A stretch of DNA of 36,038 bases, taken from NCBI RefSeq assembly GCF_016820535.1, contig NZ_JADHDY010000012.1, positions 118,322 through 154,359 on the forward strand, read 5' to 3'. This stretch comes from Sporosarcina beigongshangi (GTDB taxonomy: Bacteria; Actinomycetota; Actinomycetes; Actinomycetales; Micrococcaceae). Under the pieces are notes generated by a model. The model was not told the DNA's origin. It was given only the letters and a program-made list of their open reading frames with translations, and made no database searches. Of this stretch, positions 8,344 through 16,539 are shown piece after piece (position 1 is the stretch's first letter; each line of letters opens with the position of its first letter). A program made the translations under genes and the position numbers.

Positions 8344-9857
8344 TGCACCGCTTCCTTGCCGGGCTGGGAGGCAGGCTGGCTGTCAGCTGCGCCCTCATTG
8401 CCGTGATGTGCGTGGTCCTGACGGGTGCCGTCATGTACACCAGCGCCCGAAACAACATTCTGCAGGCGGAACAGGATCGGCTCTTTGGCGAGTTCACCCG
8501 CATGCAAAAATCGGTCGTGGACCCACTGGAATGCACGCCGGCGGAGTGCGGGACGGTCTCCGATGATGACCTGCTGTCGTGGGGGCGGCGGGACATGCAC
8601 GGGTCCAGCATTCTGGAGCCGGCATCAAATTCCGGGTCGGACTACGTTTCGCACATGATCCCGGCATCGCTGCAGCGGCAGGTCGATCGCTCCGGCAGGA
8701 TCTCCTGGCTCCGGGAGCGCTACGGCCTTTCCTACAGCTTCCTCATTGGCACCCCGGTAACACTGAGTACGGCCCCGACCGGGCCTGTACCTTTGGAGCC
8801 GGCTGCCGCAGGCAATGGTGCAACGGGCCCGTCCGATATTGGACCCGCAACCGGGGCCACCGTCGATGGCTCCGCAGCAACGGGCCGCGCGATGGAAGCA
8901 GTCCTCTACGGCATCTACTCCCTCGACAAGCAGGAAAAACAAATCAACGCCCTGGCCGCCTCTACCGTTTGGCTCGTGGCAGTCATGGCAGCCGTCGCCG
9001 CGCTGTTCGGCGTGCTGCTGGCACGTTGGATTGGCCGGCCTGTGCGCAGGCTGCGCCTTGCCGTTGACCGACTTGACGCCGGTGTCGGCACCTTGGATGT
9101 AGACGTCAAGGGCGTGCAGGAACTGACTGGCCTGGTGGAAGCCTTCAATGCCGCCGGATCCCGGCTGTCCGCGGCGATGGGGGAGTTGAGGGCCAAGGAG
9201 GCGCAGTCGCGACGTTTTGTGGCGGACGTGTCGCACGAACTGCGCACCCCCGTCACCGCCATGGTGGCCATGGCGGACGTCATGGAGAACAGCCCGGACG
9301 CCCCGGATGATGTCCAGGAAGCCGCCGCGGTGACGGCCCGCTCGGCACGGCGGCTTCATGCCATGACGGAGGGGTTGCTGGAGATCTCGCGCTTTGACGC
9401 AGCGCGCAATACCGTGCAGGCGGAATGCTTCAACGTCCGCAGCCAGGTGCTGGTGCTGCTGGAGTCGCGGGGCATGGTTTCCGACGTCGAGGTCTCGATC
9501 GGCGCCGGCCTGCGGTTCACCACCGACCCGCGCCGCTTTGATGTGGTGGTGGGCAACCTGCTGGAGAACGCTGCCAATCATGGCGGTGCGCCCGTCAAGG
9601 TGCATGCGTTCATGGACGGCAGCATCCTGGTGGTGGAAGTCAGCGACCATGGACGGGGCGTTCCAGCAGAAAGCAAGGCCCGCCTCTTTGACCGCTTCTA
9701 CAAGACGGACAGCTCGCGCAGCCGCGGCGGCTCCGGCTTGGGCCTTTCGCTGGTCCAGGAGAACTGCCGCCTGCTCGGAGGCACAGTGGAGTTAAGCATC
9801 TCGGGCCACCCCACGGTCTTCACGGTCAGGCTGCCACCACAGGGCCCAGACGACTGA
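8343..9857 (+). CDS. membrane sensor histidine kinase
   Basis: A 504-residue kinase. Transmembrane helix 1 spans about residues 12-33. It is followed by an extracytoplasmic sensor region of about 170 residues containing two cysteines close together (PLECTPAECGT) and a Gly/Pro/Ala-rich segment. Transmembrane helix 2 (TVWLVAVMAAVAALFGVLLA) leads to a HAMP domain, the HisKA domain with phospho-acceptor H298 in DVSHELRTP, and the ATPase domain with N box (NLLENAANHG), G1 (DHGRGVP) and G2 (GGSGLGLSLV). It phosphorylates the response regulator encoded immediately upstream, whose stop overlaps this ATG. The two near-neighbour cysteines could make a disulfide in the sensor, which is inference. Confidence 0.95.
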   Translation: MHRFLAGLGGRLAVSCALIAVMCVVLTGAVMYTSARNNILQAEQDRLFGEFTRMQKSVVDPLECTPAECGTVSDDDLLSWGRRDMHGSSILEPASNSGSDYVSHMIPASLQRQVDRSGRISWLRERYGLSYSFLIGTPVTLSTAPTGPVPLEPAAAGNGATGPSDIGPATGATVDGSAATGRAMEAVLYGIYSLDKQEKQINALAASTVWLVAVMAAVAALFGVLLARWIGRPVRRLRLAVDRLDAGVGTLDVDVKGVQELTGLVEAFNAAGSRLSAAMGELRAKEAQSRRFVADVSHELRTPVTAMVAMADVMENSPDAPDDVQEAAAVTARSARRLHAMTEGLLEISRFDAARNTVQAECFNVRSQVLVLLESRGMVSDVEVSIGAGLRFTTDPRRFDVVVGNLLENAANHGGAPVKVHAFMDGSILVVEVSDHGRGVPAESKARLFDRFYKTDSSRSRGGSGLGLSLVQENCRLLGGTVELSISGHPTVFTVRLPPQGPDD

Positions 9858-10015
9858 TCCCCGCCCGGGAGTTGCGGGCCGATCCACGATGGCGCATCCC
9901 GTGCCGGCAGAATATTTTCTTCGCAAAGGTGAGACGATGTGGTGCCTGCGGCACACTACATAGTTAAGGGCGGCAATTGCACGCCTGGCCGGAACCGGAA
10001 CAGCGAGGGGGCGCC

Positions 10016-10603
10016 ATGGCTCAACAACCGTCGGTGGTCCGCTGGCTGCCTGCCTCTGAGCGTGACATTTTCGCGCTGGTGCAGCGAGGCGACCAGGAAG
10101 CGTTCCGTGCACTGTTTCGCCTGCACCAGAGGCCGGTGTACCTGACCGCCTACAGCGTGGTGCGCTCCCGCACCGATGCCGAAGAAATCACGCAGGACAG
10201 CTTTCTGACCATGTGGAGGAAACGTGCAAAGATCTCATTGGTGGGGGACTCGGCCTTGCCGTGGCTGGTGACAACGGCGCGGTTTCTCGGGCTGAACCGG
10301 CGACGCGCGAATGCCCGTTCGGCCAGGGAGTCGCTGGACGCAGCCGGTACCCTGGCCGACGCGTCCAACTCACCCGTGGCCGGAGTGCTCGCGGCGGAAC
10401 TCGTGGAGCAGCTCGGCTCGCTCATGTCCGGCATGTCCGACGTCGACCGGGACATCTTCCGCCTGTGCCTCCTTGACGAACTCAGCTACGAACAGGAGGC
10501 ACGGGAGATGGGAATCACGCACGGAGCGGTGCGCAACCGGCTGTCCCGGCTGAAGGGCCGGCTGCGGCTCGCCCTGGACGATTCGAAGGAAGGCCAAAAC
10601 TGA
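10016..10603 (+). CDS. ECF-type RNA polymerase sigma factor
   Basis: A 195-residue sigma-70 family factor with only regions 2 and 4. Region 2 (about 15-80) includes GDQEAFRALFRLHQRPVY and DAEEITQDSFLTMWRK. Region 4 (about 130-190) has the helix-turn-helix LSYEQEAREMGITHGAVRNRLSRLKGRLR (pieces: YEQEARE, GITHGAVRNRL). GAGGGG precedes the ATG at 10016 by a few bases. The stop codon overlaps the start of the next gene by one base (10603), and that gene encodes a single-pass membrane protein in the usual anti-sigma position. It would direct an envelope- or stress-related regulon. I could not identify a self-like -35/-10 pair in the 158-bp gap upstream. Confidence 0.93.
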   Translation: MAQQPSVVRWLPASERDIFALVQRGDQEAFRALFRLHQRPVYLTAYSVVRSRTDAEEITQDSFLTMWRKRAKISLVGDSALPWLVTTARFLGLNRRRANARSARESLDAAGTLADASNSPVAGVLAAELVEQLGSLMSGMSDVDRDIFRLCLLDELSYEQEAREMGITHGAVRNRLSRLKGRLRLALDDSKEGQN

Positions 10604-11193
10604 TGAACAACCCGAACACCCCGTTGCCCGGCCAAGACGAATTCGACCGGATGGAACGCAGCCTCTTCACCGCCATTGCCGAGTCCGAGAAGAAACGGAC
10701 CCGCCACAGGCGCCTGCTGGCTGGCGGTGCCACACTTGCCATTGTGGCCGGGGCACTCACGACGGCGTCCATCGTCACCCAGGCGGACAGGGCTGCAACG
10801 TTCACCGCAAACGCTTCGGCCAGCCAAGACGCCGCGCCGGCTGATGTTGTTTACTGCTATGCCGAGCCCGGTCCCTCGTCTCCTTTCGTTGTGGCGAGCG
10901 AGGGAGCCGCAGCTCCGGGCCTGGAATCCCGCGGACCATATGTGGAGGGCGGAAAATTGTCCGCTGCCGAGGCAATTCGGCTGTGTGCCGAACACTACGC
11001 CGTGCAAACCGCCGGGCCCGTGCAGGGTGCAGACCAGTCACCGGGCGCCACAAGATCCTCGGCGCTCAGCTTCCACGTATGCCAGAGGGAGGACCAGGCC
11101 TACGCCGTGTTTCCCCGCATTGCCGGCGACGCTGCCGCGAACGAGGGGTTTTGCACAGCGATGGGGATGACGGCTTCAACGAAAGGAAAGTGA
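10603..11193 (+). CDS. single-pass membrane protein, putative anti-sigma factor
   Basis: A 196-residue protein. The N-terminal 35 residues are charged and cytoplasmic. One membrane helix follows (about 38-60, LLAGGATLAIVAGALTTASIV). The remaining 135 residues are predicted outside the membrane and contain four cysteines (VVYCYAEPG, RLCAEHY, FHVCQRED, GFCTAMG), which could form two disulfides. Position and one-base overlap with the ECF sigma gene indicate an anti-sigma role. However, the short cytoplasmic segment lacks the HxxxCxxC zinc motif of classic ZAS anti-sigma factors, so if it binds sigma it does so through an unrecognised element. No sequence family was recognised. The next gene starts 5 nt downstream. 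Confidence 0.7.
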   Translation: MNNPNTPLPGQDEFDRMERSLFTAIAESEKKRTRHRRLLAGGATLAIVAGALTTASIVTQADRAATFTANASASQDAAPADVVYCYAEPGPSSPFVVASEGAAAPGLESRGPYVEGGKLSAAEAIRLCAEHYAVQTAGPVQGADQSPGATRSSALSFHVCQREDQAYAVFPRIAGDAAANEGFCTAMGMTASTKGK

Positions 11194-11198
11194 TCCTC

Positions 11199-11693
11199 AT
11201 GATCAAGTCACGTAGGGAGGCGTATCTTGCGGCGGTTGTCGCCTGCGCGGCGCTGGCCATCAGCGGCTGCGGGCAGACCGCCCCTCAAGACAAGTCCATT
11301 CCGGCACCATTGGAGGTGACCACTCCCGCAGCGCCAGAGATGAACCAGAGGGATGCCATGGGCAGCTGGAAACTGGTGCATCCCGGAGAGGTCACTGCAG
11401 AGTCCACCACGCTTTACATTGAAGTCACCCGGGAGTCCTGCGCAGGCGGGGAGACAGGCAAGGTCCTCACGCCCGAAGTCCAGGAAGAAGCCGGCCGATT
11501 CGTCATCCGAACCCCGGTTGAGCCGATCAAGGATGGGTATTACACCTGCCAGAGCAACAACTGGGTTCCGATCACCGTTGTGCTGCCCGCACCGATCGGC
11601 GACCGCGAGCTCTTCGACGCGGCATGCCTGGACAGTTTCACGCTCACTACGGCAACATGTGCCTACGACCAAGGCGTCCGTTGGAAGCCGTGA
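11199..11693 (+). CDS. lipoprotein in the sigma-factor operon
   Basis: A 164-residue secreted lipoprotein. The N-terminus is a lipoprotein signal peptide (MIKSRREAYLAAVVACAALA) with lipobox AISGC, placing the lipidated cysteine at residue 24. The mature part has four further cysteines (ESCAGGE, YTCQSN, AACLDS, ATCAYD) and no family I recognise. I chose the ATG at 11199 because AAGGAAAG lies about 8 nt upstream; a GTG at 11190 is an alternative in the same frame. It follows the putative anti-sigma gene by 5 nt and is almost certainly co-transcribed. It may modulate the anti-sigma factor or be a regulated product; both are inference. A hairpin element ends the operon. Confidence 0.8.
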   Translation: MIKSRREAYLAAVVACAALAISGCGQTAPQDKSIPAPLEVTTPAAPEMNQRDAMGSWKLVHPGEVTAESTTLYIEVTRESCAGGETGKVLTPEVQEEAGRFVIRTPVEPIKDGYYTCQSNNWVPITVVLPAPIGDRELFDAACLDSFTLTTATCAYDQGVRWKP

Positions 11694-11726
11694 GCAACGG
11701 TAGCGATGGCCAGGCCGCGGATACAA

Positions 11727-11794
11727 AAAATGATCCCGATCCCGCCTTCCGAGCCCGGAACTCCGGGATCTCTTGGAGGGATCGGGATCATTTT
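11727..11794. repeat. 68-bp AAAATG...CATTTT hairpin element, copy 2
   Basis: A perfect 17-bp outer stem (AAAATGATCCCGATCCC at 11727-11743 with its complement at 11778-11794) and an inner 6-bp hairpin (CCCGGA at 11754-11759, TCCGGG at 11762-11767). The T-rich flank on each strand makes it a plausible bidirectional terminator between the lipoprotein gene (plus) and purM (minus). Same length as copy 1, with conserved arms and a divergent centre. Confidence 0.8.
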
Positions 11795-11820
11795 CGCAGC
11801 TCGGCTGCGTGGAGCGATTC

Positions 11821-12969
11821 CTAGGAGGCGTAGTTGCCGACCAGGCGGACGGCGCCGCCGTCAACGCCCTTGGCGCCCTGTGTGTAGTCGGAACCGGTCT
11901 TGTCGGAGTCCGAGGATTCGCGGGTGACTGTGCCCATGACCCAGGACGGCAGGCCGCGGGAGTTCAGGCGCTCAACAGCGGCGTCGGCGGCGTCGGCGGA
12001 TACCACGGCCACCATGCCCACGCCGAGGTTCAGGGTGCGCTCGAGGTCGGCCAGGGGCACATTGCCCAGCTGGGACACCAGGTTGAAGATGGCCGGCAGG
12101 CTCCAGGTGGAGCGGTCAACCGTTCCGATCAGGCCCTGCGGGAGCACGCGTGCCAGGTTGGCAGCCAAGCCGCCTCCGGTGATGTGGCTGAAGCCGTGCA
12201 CGGCCTTTTCCTGCGTGACCGGCAGGAAGCGGGTCAGGTCCAGGCAGTCTGCGGCGTACACGCGCGTGGGCTCGAGGAGCTCCTCGCCCAGGGTGCGGCC
12301 CAGCTCGGAAACCTGGCGGTCCAGCGCCCAGCCGGCGTGGTTGATGACGCGGCGGACCAGCGAGTAGCCGTTGGAGTGCAGGCCGGACGAGGCCATGCCG
12401 ATGATGACATCGCCCTCGCGCACCCGTTCCGGACCCAGCAGCAAATCAGCCTCGACGACACCCGTGCAAGCACCTGCGACGTCGTACTCATCAGGGGCCA
12501 GCAGGCCGGGGTGCTCAGCGGTCTCGCCGCCAACCAGGGCGGTTCCGGCAACCTTGCAGGCGCCGGCGATGCCGCGGACGATGTCGGCCACGCGCTGCGG
12601 AACAACCTTGCCGGTGGCGATGTAGTCCGTCATGAACAGCGGCTCGGCACCCACCACGACGATGTCATCGACAACCATGCCGACGAGGTCGTAGCCGATG
12701 GTGTCGTGGATGTCCATGGCCTGGGCGATGGCAACCTTGGTGCCGACGCCGTCGGTGGACGTGGCGAGGTAGGGCTTCTTGTAGGTCAGCAGCTTGGAGA
12801 CGTCATAGAGGCCGGCGAATCCGCCAAACCCGCCCACGACGGACGGTCCGTGGGTTGCCTTGACGGCTTCCTTCATCAGCTCGACGGCGAGGTCGCCTGC
12901 TTCGGTGTCGACTCCGGCGCTGGCGTAGGTGATTCCCTGGGGGGCTGAATCGTGGGAGGCGTTGGTCAT
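11821..12969 (-). CDS. purM: phosphoribosylformylglycinamidine cyclo-ligase (AIR synthetase)
   Basis: A 382-residue cytoplasmic enzyme for step five of purine synthesis: ATP-dependent ring closure of FGAM to aminoimidazole ribotide. Family signatures are visible: ITYASAGVDTEAGD near the N-terminus, GPSVVGGFGGFAGLYD, STDGVGTKVAIAQ, the DLVGMVVDDIVVVGAEPLFMTDYIATG block (in pieces), GGETAEHPGL and SSGLHSNGYSLVR, and GFSHITGGGLAANL. The ATG at 12969 matches the usual family start. It lies 13 nt downstream of purF and is co-transcribed with it. An N-terminal extension in the open frame (to 13134) lies inside purF and is rejected. Confidence 0.97.
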   Translation of the reverse strand: MTNASHDSAPQGITYASAGVDTEAGDLAVELMKEAVKATHGPSVVGGFGGFAGLYDVSKLLTYKKPYLATSTDGVGTKVAIAQAMDIHDTIGYDLVGMVVDDIVVVGAEPLFMTDYIATGKVVPQRVADIVRGIAGACKVAGTALVGGETAEHPGLLAPDEYDVAGACTGVVEADLLLGPERVREGDVIIGMASSGLHSNGYSLVRRVINHAGWALDRQVSELGRTLGEELLEPTRVYAADCLDLTRFLPVTQEKAVHGFSHITGGGLAANLARVLPQGLIGTVDRSTWSLPAIFNLVSQLGNVPLADLERTLNLGVGMVAVVSADAADAAVERLNSRGLPSWVMGTVTRESSDSDKTGSDYTQGAKGVDGGAVRLVGNYAS

Positions 12970-12982
12970 GGCGTCTCTTTTC

Positions 12983-14545
12983 TTACGGATTGCTGGCGGT
13001 GCGGTCTTCGTCGGTGAGGATGGATTCCATCTCCGAATCGGGACCCGGATCGCAACCGGTGGAGGGGGTGGCGTTGCCGGCGGCGGTGCGCTCGAGCAGG
13101 TTCTTGCCCAAACGGTCGCTGCTGGGAAGTTCAATGGGGTAGGTGCCCGTGAAGCAGGCCGTGCACAGGCGTTCGCGCGGCTGGTTGGTGGCGTCGATCA
13201 TGCCGTCCTCGGAGATGTACTCCAGGGAGTCGGCACCGATGGACTTGGCGATCTCATCCACGGCGGCGCCGTTGGCGATCAACTCGGCACGGGAGGCAAA
13301 GTCGATGCCGTAGAAGCATGGCCAGCGCACGGGCGGCGAGGAAATCTTCACGTGGACCTCGGCGGCCCCGGCCTCGCGCAGCATGCGGACAACTGCGCGC
13401 TGGGTGTTGCCGCGGACGATGGAATCGTCCACCACCACGATGCGCTTGCCACGGATGACCGAATCGAGGGCGTTCAGCTTCAGCTTGATGCCGAGCTTGC
13501 GCAGGGTGTCACTGGGCTGGATGAAGGTGCGGCCAACATAGGCGTTCTTGACGAAGCCATGGGCGAAGGGGATGCCGGACTCCTCGGCGTAGCCAATGGC
13601 CGCCGGGGTGCCGGATTCGGGGACGGGGATGACGAGGTCGGCTTCAGCGCTGTTTTCGCGCGCCAGCTGGCGGCCCATCTCAACGCGGGATTCGTAAACC
13701 GAGCGGCCGGCGATGGTTGCATCCGGGCGGGCCAGGTACACATATTCAAAGACGCAGCCGGCCGGGGTGGACGGGGCGAAGCGCTGCGAGCGGACGCCTT
13801 CCTCATCGATGGCGATGAATTCGCCGGGCTCGATTTCACGGATGAGGCTGGCGCCGATGGTGTTCAGTGCCGCGCCTTCTGAGGCCACAACCCAGCCACT
13901 TTCAAGACGGCCAAGGACCAGCGGGCGGACGCCGTGCGGGTCGCGGGCTGCGTAGAGGGTGTGTTCGTCCATGAAGACGAAGCAGAAAGCACCATGCACC
14001 TTCGGCAACAGCTCCATGGCTGTTTCTTCGAGGGAGTGGCCTTCCTTGCCCTGCAGCAAGGTGGTGACCAGCGCGGTGTCGGTGGTGTTGCCCTGCGCCA
14101 TTTCGCCGGCTGTGGGTACGCCATAGCGTTCCAGCACCATCTCATGCAATTCGGCAGAGTTGGTCAGGTTGCCGTTGTGCGCCAAGGCGACGGTGCCGCT
14201 GTCGGTTGCGCCGAGGGTGGGCTGGGCGTTGGCCCAGTTGGCAGCGCCCGTGGTGGAGTAGCGGCAATGGCCCACGGCCATGTGCCCCGTCAGGGTATTC
14301 AGCGTGGGTTCGTCAAAGACCTGGGATACAAGTCCCATGTCCTTGTACACACTGATCCGCTTGCCGTCGCTTGTTGCGATGCCCGCCGATTCCTGGCCAC
14401 GGTGCTGCAATGAATACAGCCCGTAATAGGTTAGTTTGGCGACCTCTTCGCCGGGTGCCCAGATGCCCAGTACGCCACAAGCGTCCTGGGGTCCCTTTTC
14501 GCCGGGCAAAAGGTCATGTGATAGTTTTCCGTCTCCGCGTGCCAC
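12983..14545 (-). CDS. purF: amidophosphoribosyltransferase
   Basis: A 520-residue enzyme for the first committed step of purine synthesis (PRPP plus glutamine to phosphoribosylamine). A propeptide of about 22 residues precedes the catalytic nucleophile C23 (DACGVLGIW), which is exposed by self-cleavage. The N-terminal glutaminase domain contains QHRGQESAGI; the C-terminal transferase has the PRPP loop VVVDDSIVRGNT. Cysteines in GCVFEYVYLARPD, WPCFYGIDFAS and LCTACFTG match the four ligands of the [4Fe-4S] cluster in Bacillus subtilis-type PurF, so this is the oxygen-sensitive iron-sulfur class. Translation starts at a GTG 6 nt after GATAAT (14557-14552), so the mRNA is probably leaderless. 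Heads the purF-purM unit. Confidence 0.97.
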   Translation of the reverse strand: MARGDGKLSHDLLPGEKGPQDACGVLGIWAPGEEVAKLTYYGLYSLQHRGQESAGIATSDGKRISVYKDMGLVSQVFDEPTLNTLTGHMAVGHCRYSTTGAANWANAQPTLGATDSGTVALAHNGNLTNSAELHEMVLERYGVPTAGEMAQGNTTDTALVTTLLQGKEGHSLEETAMELLPKVHGAFCFVFMDEHTLYAARDPHGVRPLVLGRLESGWVVASEGAALNTIGASLIREIEPGEFIAIDEEGVRSQRFAPSTPAGCVFEYVYLARPDATIAGRSVYESRVEMGRQLARENSAEADLVIPVPESGTPAAIGYAEESGIPFAHGFVKNAYVGRTFIQPSDTLRKLGIKLKLNALDSVIRGKRIVVVDDSIVRGNTQRAVVRMLREAGAAEVHVKISSPPVRWPCFYGIDFASRAELIANGAAVDEIAKSIGADSLEYISEDGMIDATNQPRERLCTACFTGTYPIELPSSDRLGKNLLERTAAGNATPSTGCDPGPDSEMESILTDEDRTASNP

Positions 14546-14557
14546 GAAAAAATTATC
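14546..14557 (-). promoter_or_regulatory. -10 element of a leaderless purF promoter
   Basis: On the minus strand, GATAAT (14557-14552) is followed by TTTTTC and then the GTG start at 14545. This spacing puts the expected transcription start on the start codon. There is no Shine-Dalgarno sequence. Confidence 0.55.
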
Positions 14558-14624
14558 TCATGTATTGGCCAAGCCCTCGAACCACGCTTGATGGATGTTA
14601 AGTGGCCGGCTTGCTGCCCGGTTT

Positions 14625-14993
14625 TCAGGCGGTTTCGGCCGACGCGCTGCCGTTGTCGTCGGGGAGTTGCTCCACCACGAGGGTTTCGCTCTTTTTGCGG
14701 CCCTGGCGGTCAAGGACCAGCGCCACCACGGCCCCCAGACCCATGCCGGGCAGGACAAGCAGCACGGCAAACAGGCCGAACACGCTCGATGCCGCGAACT
14801 GCTCATCCGCCGGGAACATGAACGTGAAAATGGCAGCCGTTGCCACACCGGCCAGGGCGCCGGCAATTAGAAAAGGGACGTACTTCGGAGCGCGGCGCAC
14901 CTGCAGCTTGCGTGCTGCCCCCACGGTGCTTGCGGCCCCGGAGGCTTCGGCTTCTGGGGTTGCGGGCGTGGTGTTGTCAGGCTGGGAAGTCAT
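14625..14993 (-). CDS. small two-helix membrane protein of unknown function
   Basis: A 122-residue protein. The N-terminal 35 residues are polar (Thr/Pro/Ala/Glu-rich). Two membrane helices follow (about 39-60, YVPFLIAGALAGVATAAIFTF without its first residue; and about 70-92, SSVFGLFAVLLVLPGMGLGAVVAL in pieces). A charged cytoplasmic tail RQGRKKSETLVVEQLPDDNG ends it. I do not recognise a functional family; similar proteins are commonly annotated as hypothetical near purine genes in Micrococcaceae. The ATG at 14993 lies 6 nt after TACCCT, suggesting a leaderless transcript. It ends 80 nt before purF on the same strand. Confidence 0.75.
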   Translation of the reverse strand: MTSQPDNTTPATPEAEASGAASTVGAARKLQVRRAPKYVPFLIAGALAGVATAAIFTFMFPADEQFAASSVFGLFAVLLVLPGMGLGAVVALVLDRQGRKKSETLVVEQLPDDNGSASAETA

Positions 14994-15079
14994 GCATCAA
15001 GGGTACCCGGCCAAGCTTGGAGCTGTCTGCCAGCCGGGCGGGACGCGGAAGGGGGTTTGCGGTGCCGGCCGCGCAGGGT

Positions 15080-15433
15080 TTAGAAGGGGAGCTCGCCGGA
15101 GAGGTCGGCGCGCAGGCCGGAGGCCGCCACCTGGCCGCGTTCGACGGCGTCAGCCCAGACAGTCTCGCCGGTCACCAGCGCAAGCCAGGTTCCGGCGTCG
15201 CACTCCACCACATTCGGCGGGGTGCCGCGGGTGTGGCGGGGGCCGGCGATGCACTGCGTGACTCCAAAGGGGGGCACACGCACCTCCACGGAATTGCCCG
15301 GGGCGCGGGCGGCGAGTTCCTCGAGAGTGTAGCGCACTGCCATGGCGGTGACGGTGCGGGCCCGCTCGCCCGCACGCCAGGCGGCCAGGGCAGCGCTGCC
15401 CTCGTCAATGTCGATGCGGCGGCGGGCGCTCAT
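15080..15433 (-). CDS. sterol-carrier-like family protein
   Basis: A 117-residue cytoplasmic protein like the actinobacterial 'sterol carrier family protein' group (SCP_3-type). Visible family features are the N-terminal [16 protein letters not shown], the [20 protein letters not shown] segment, and the C-terminal [20 protein letters not shown] followed by [16 protein letters not shown] (shown in pieces). The fold resembles SCP2, which binds lipids, but the ligand in bacteria is not known. Its ATG overlaps the asparaginase stop in an ATGA arrangement (15430-15433), so the two are co-translated. The biochemical reason for that pairing is not evident. Confidence 0.85.
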   Translation of the reverse strand: MSARRRIDIDEGSAALAAWRAGERARTVTAMAVRYTLEELAARAPGNSVEVRVPPFGVTQCIAGPRHTRGTPPNVVECDAGTWLALVTGETVWADAVERGQVAASGLRADLSGELPF

Positions 15434-16437
15434 GGGCCCAGAAGGGCGCTGACGGCGCTGCCCAGGCGCAGGCTGCCGGCGCGGTGGCCGCCGCCCATGA
15501 CGGGCGGGACCACTTGGCGCAGAACGTCTGCGACCTCCGGCACTTCGAGCGCGCCGGCGGCCGTCAGCATGGTCAGGCCCACCAGGGTGGCGGCGCGGCC
15601 GTTGCCGTCCAGCATCTTCACGGCGACGCTGGCACCCGTGCTGGTGGACATGGCGAGCACGCCCTCCGCCCCCAACTTTGCAATGACGCCCAGCTGTTCC
15701 ATGACCACGGTGTTTGGCTTGCCGTGCCCCTCAACCGCCCAGGGGTAGTCGAGCATCGATGTGGCAATGGTGGCGGCGCGGGCGTTGGCGTTTTTGTCCG
15801 AGGGCGCCTTGGCCAGGGTGGAGAAGGCGCGGGCCAGCCCGGTCAGGGACACCGCCATGACGGGTGCGCCGCAGCCGTCGACGCCGGTGTGCCGCACGGT
15901 CTCGCCCGTGTATTCCTCCAGGACGGAACGCACGGCGCGCTGCATGGGATGGTTGGGTTCGAGGTAGCCCGTCCTGTCCCAGCCGTTTTCCACGCAGGCC
16001 CACAGAAAGGCGGCGTGCTTGCCGGAACAGTTCATGGCGAGCCGGGACTGGCCCCGCTCGGTGCGGACGAGCCAGGACCGGGCCGTGGAGTCGCCGGGCC
16101 AGGCTGCGGGGCAGCCCAGGTCCGCCTCGGTCAGGCCCGCCGATTTCAACATGCCCTCCACCACGTCCATGTGGTCCAGTGAGCCGGTGTGGCTGCCGGC
16201 GGCGATGGCCACCTGGGCGCCGCGCAGCGGCACGCCCGCTTGCATGGAGGAAAGGGCTTGAAAGGGCTTGACCGCGGAACGCGGGAAGATGGGGGCCGAG
16301 ACATCGCCCAGCGCCGTGACAACAGAACCGTCCCCGGCGACCACAACGGCTGAACCGATGTGCACAGATTCAACAAATCCGCTGCGTTCGAGCACGGCGA
16401 GCTCAACGGCGTCGTGCGCCCGGAAGGTATGGATCAT
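15430..16437 (-). CDS. L-asparaginase II (PF06089 type)
   Basis: A 335-residue enzyme of the rhizobial-type L-asparaginase II family, which hydrolyses asparagine to aspartate and ammonia and is unrelated to the E. coli AnsA/AnsB fold. Motifs recognised: [10 protein letters not shown] (the Ser-x-x-Lys pair), [19 protein letters not shown] and [10 protein letters not shown]; the Cys/Lys/Cys set in the last two corresponds to the metal/catalytic region described for the Rhizobium etli enzyme. No signal peptide, so cytoplasmic. The ATG at 16437 lies 6 nt after TAAGAT, suggesting a leaderless mRNA. It is divergent from purD and overlaps the sterol-carrier-like gene downstream. Confidence 0.92.
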   Translation of the reverse strand: MIHTFRAHDAVELAVLERSGFVESVHIGSAVVVAGDGSVVTALGDVSAPIFPRSAVKPFQALSSMQAGVPLRGAQVAIAAGSHTGSLDHMDVVEGMLKSAGLTEADLGCPAAWPGDSTARSWLVRTERGQSRLAMNCSGKHAAFLWACVENGWDRTGYLEPNHPMQRAVRSVLEEYTGETVRHTGVDGCGAPVMAVSLTGLARAFSTLAKAPSDKNANARAATIATSMLDYPWAVEGHGKPNTVVMEQLGVIAKLGAEGVLAMSTSTGASVAVKMLDGNGRAATLVGLTMLTAAGALEVPEVADVLRQVVPPVMGGGHRAGSLRLGSAVSALLGP

Positions 16438-16539
16438 GCGCTCATCTTAGCCACTGCGGCCCCTGCCGGAGCCGGTGACCCGCCGCTGCGGTGAACGTCA
16501 CTTTGCGGCCCCGGTACCGAAGCCAAGTACCCTAAAGGG
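16438..16539. promoter_or_regulatory. divergent leaderless promoter region (asparaginase / purD)
   Basis: A 102-bp gap between two divergent starts. For the asparaginase gene, TAAGAT lies at 16449-16444 on the minus strand, 6 nt before ATG. For purD, TACCCT lies at 16528-16533 on the plus strand, 6 nt before GTG. Neither gene has a convincing ribosome site at normal spacing, so both mRNAs are predicted to start at or next to the start codon. The -35 elements are weak. Confidence 0.5.

Noticed and set aside
9942-9954. GTGCC-TGC-GGCAC palindrome upstream of the ECF sigma gene
   Set aside because: Only 5-bp GC-rich arms; likely chance, and it does not align with any -35/-10 pair I could justify.
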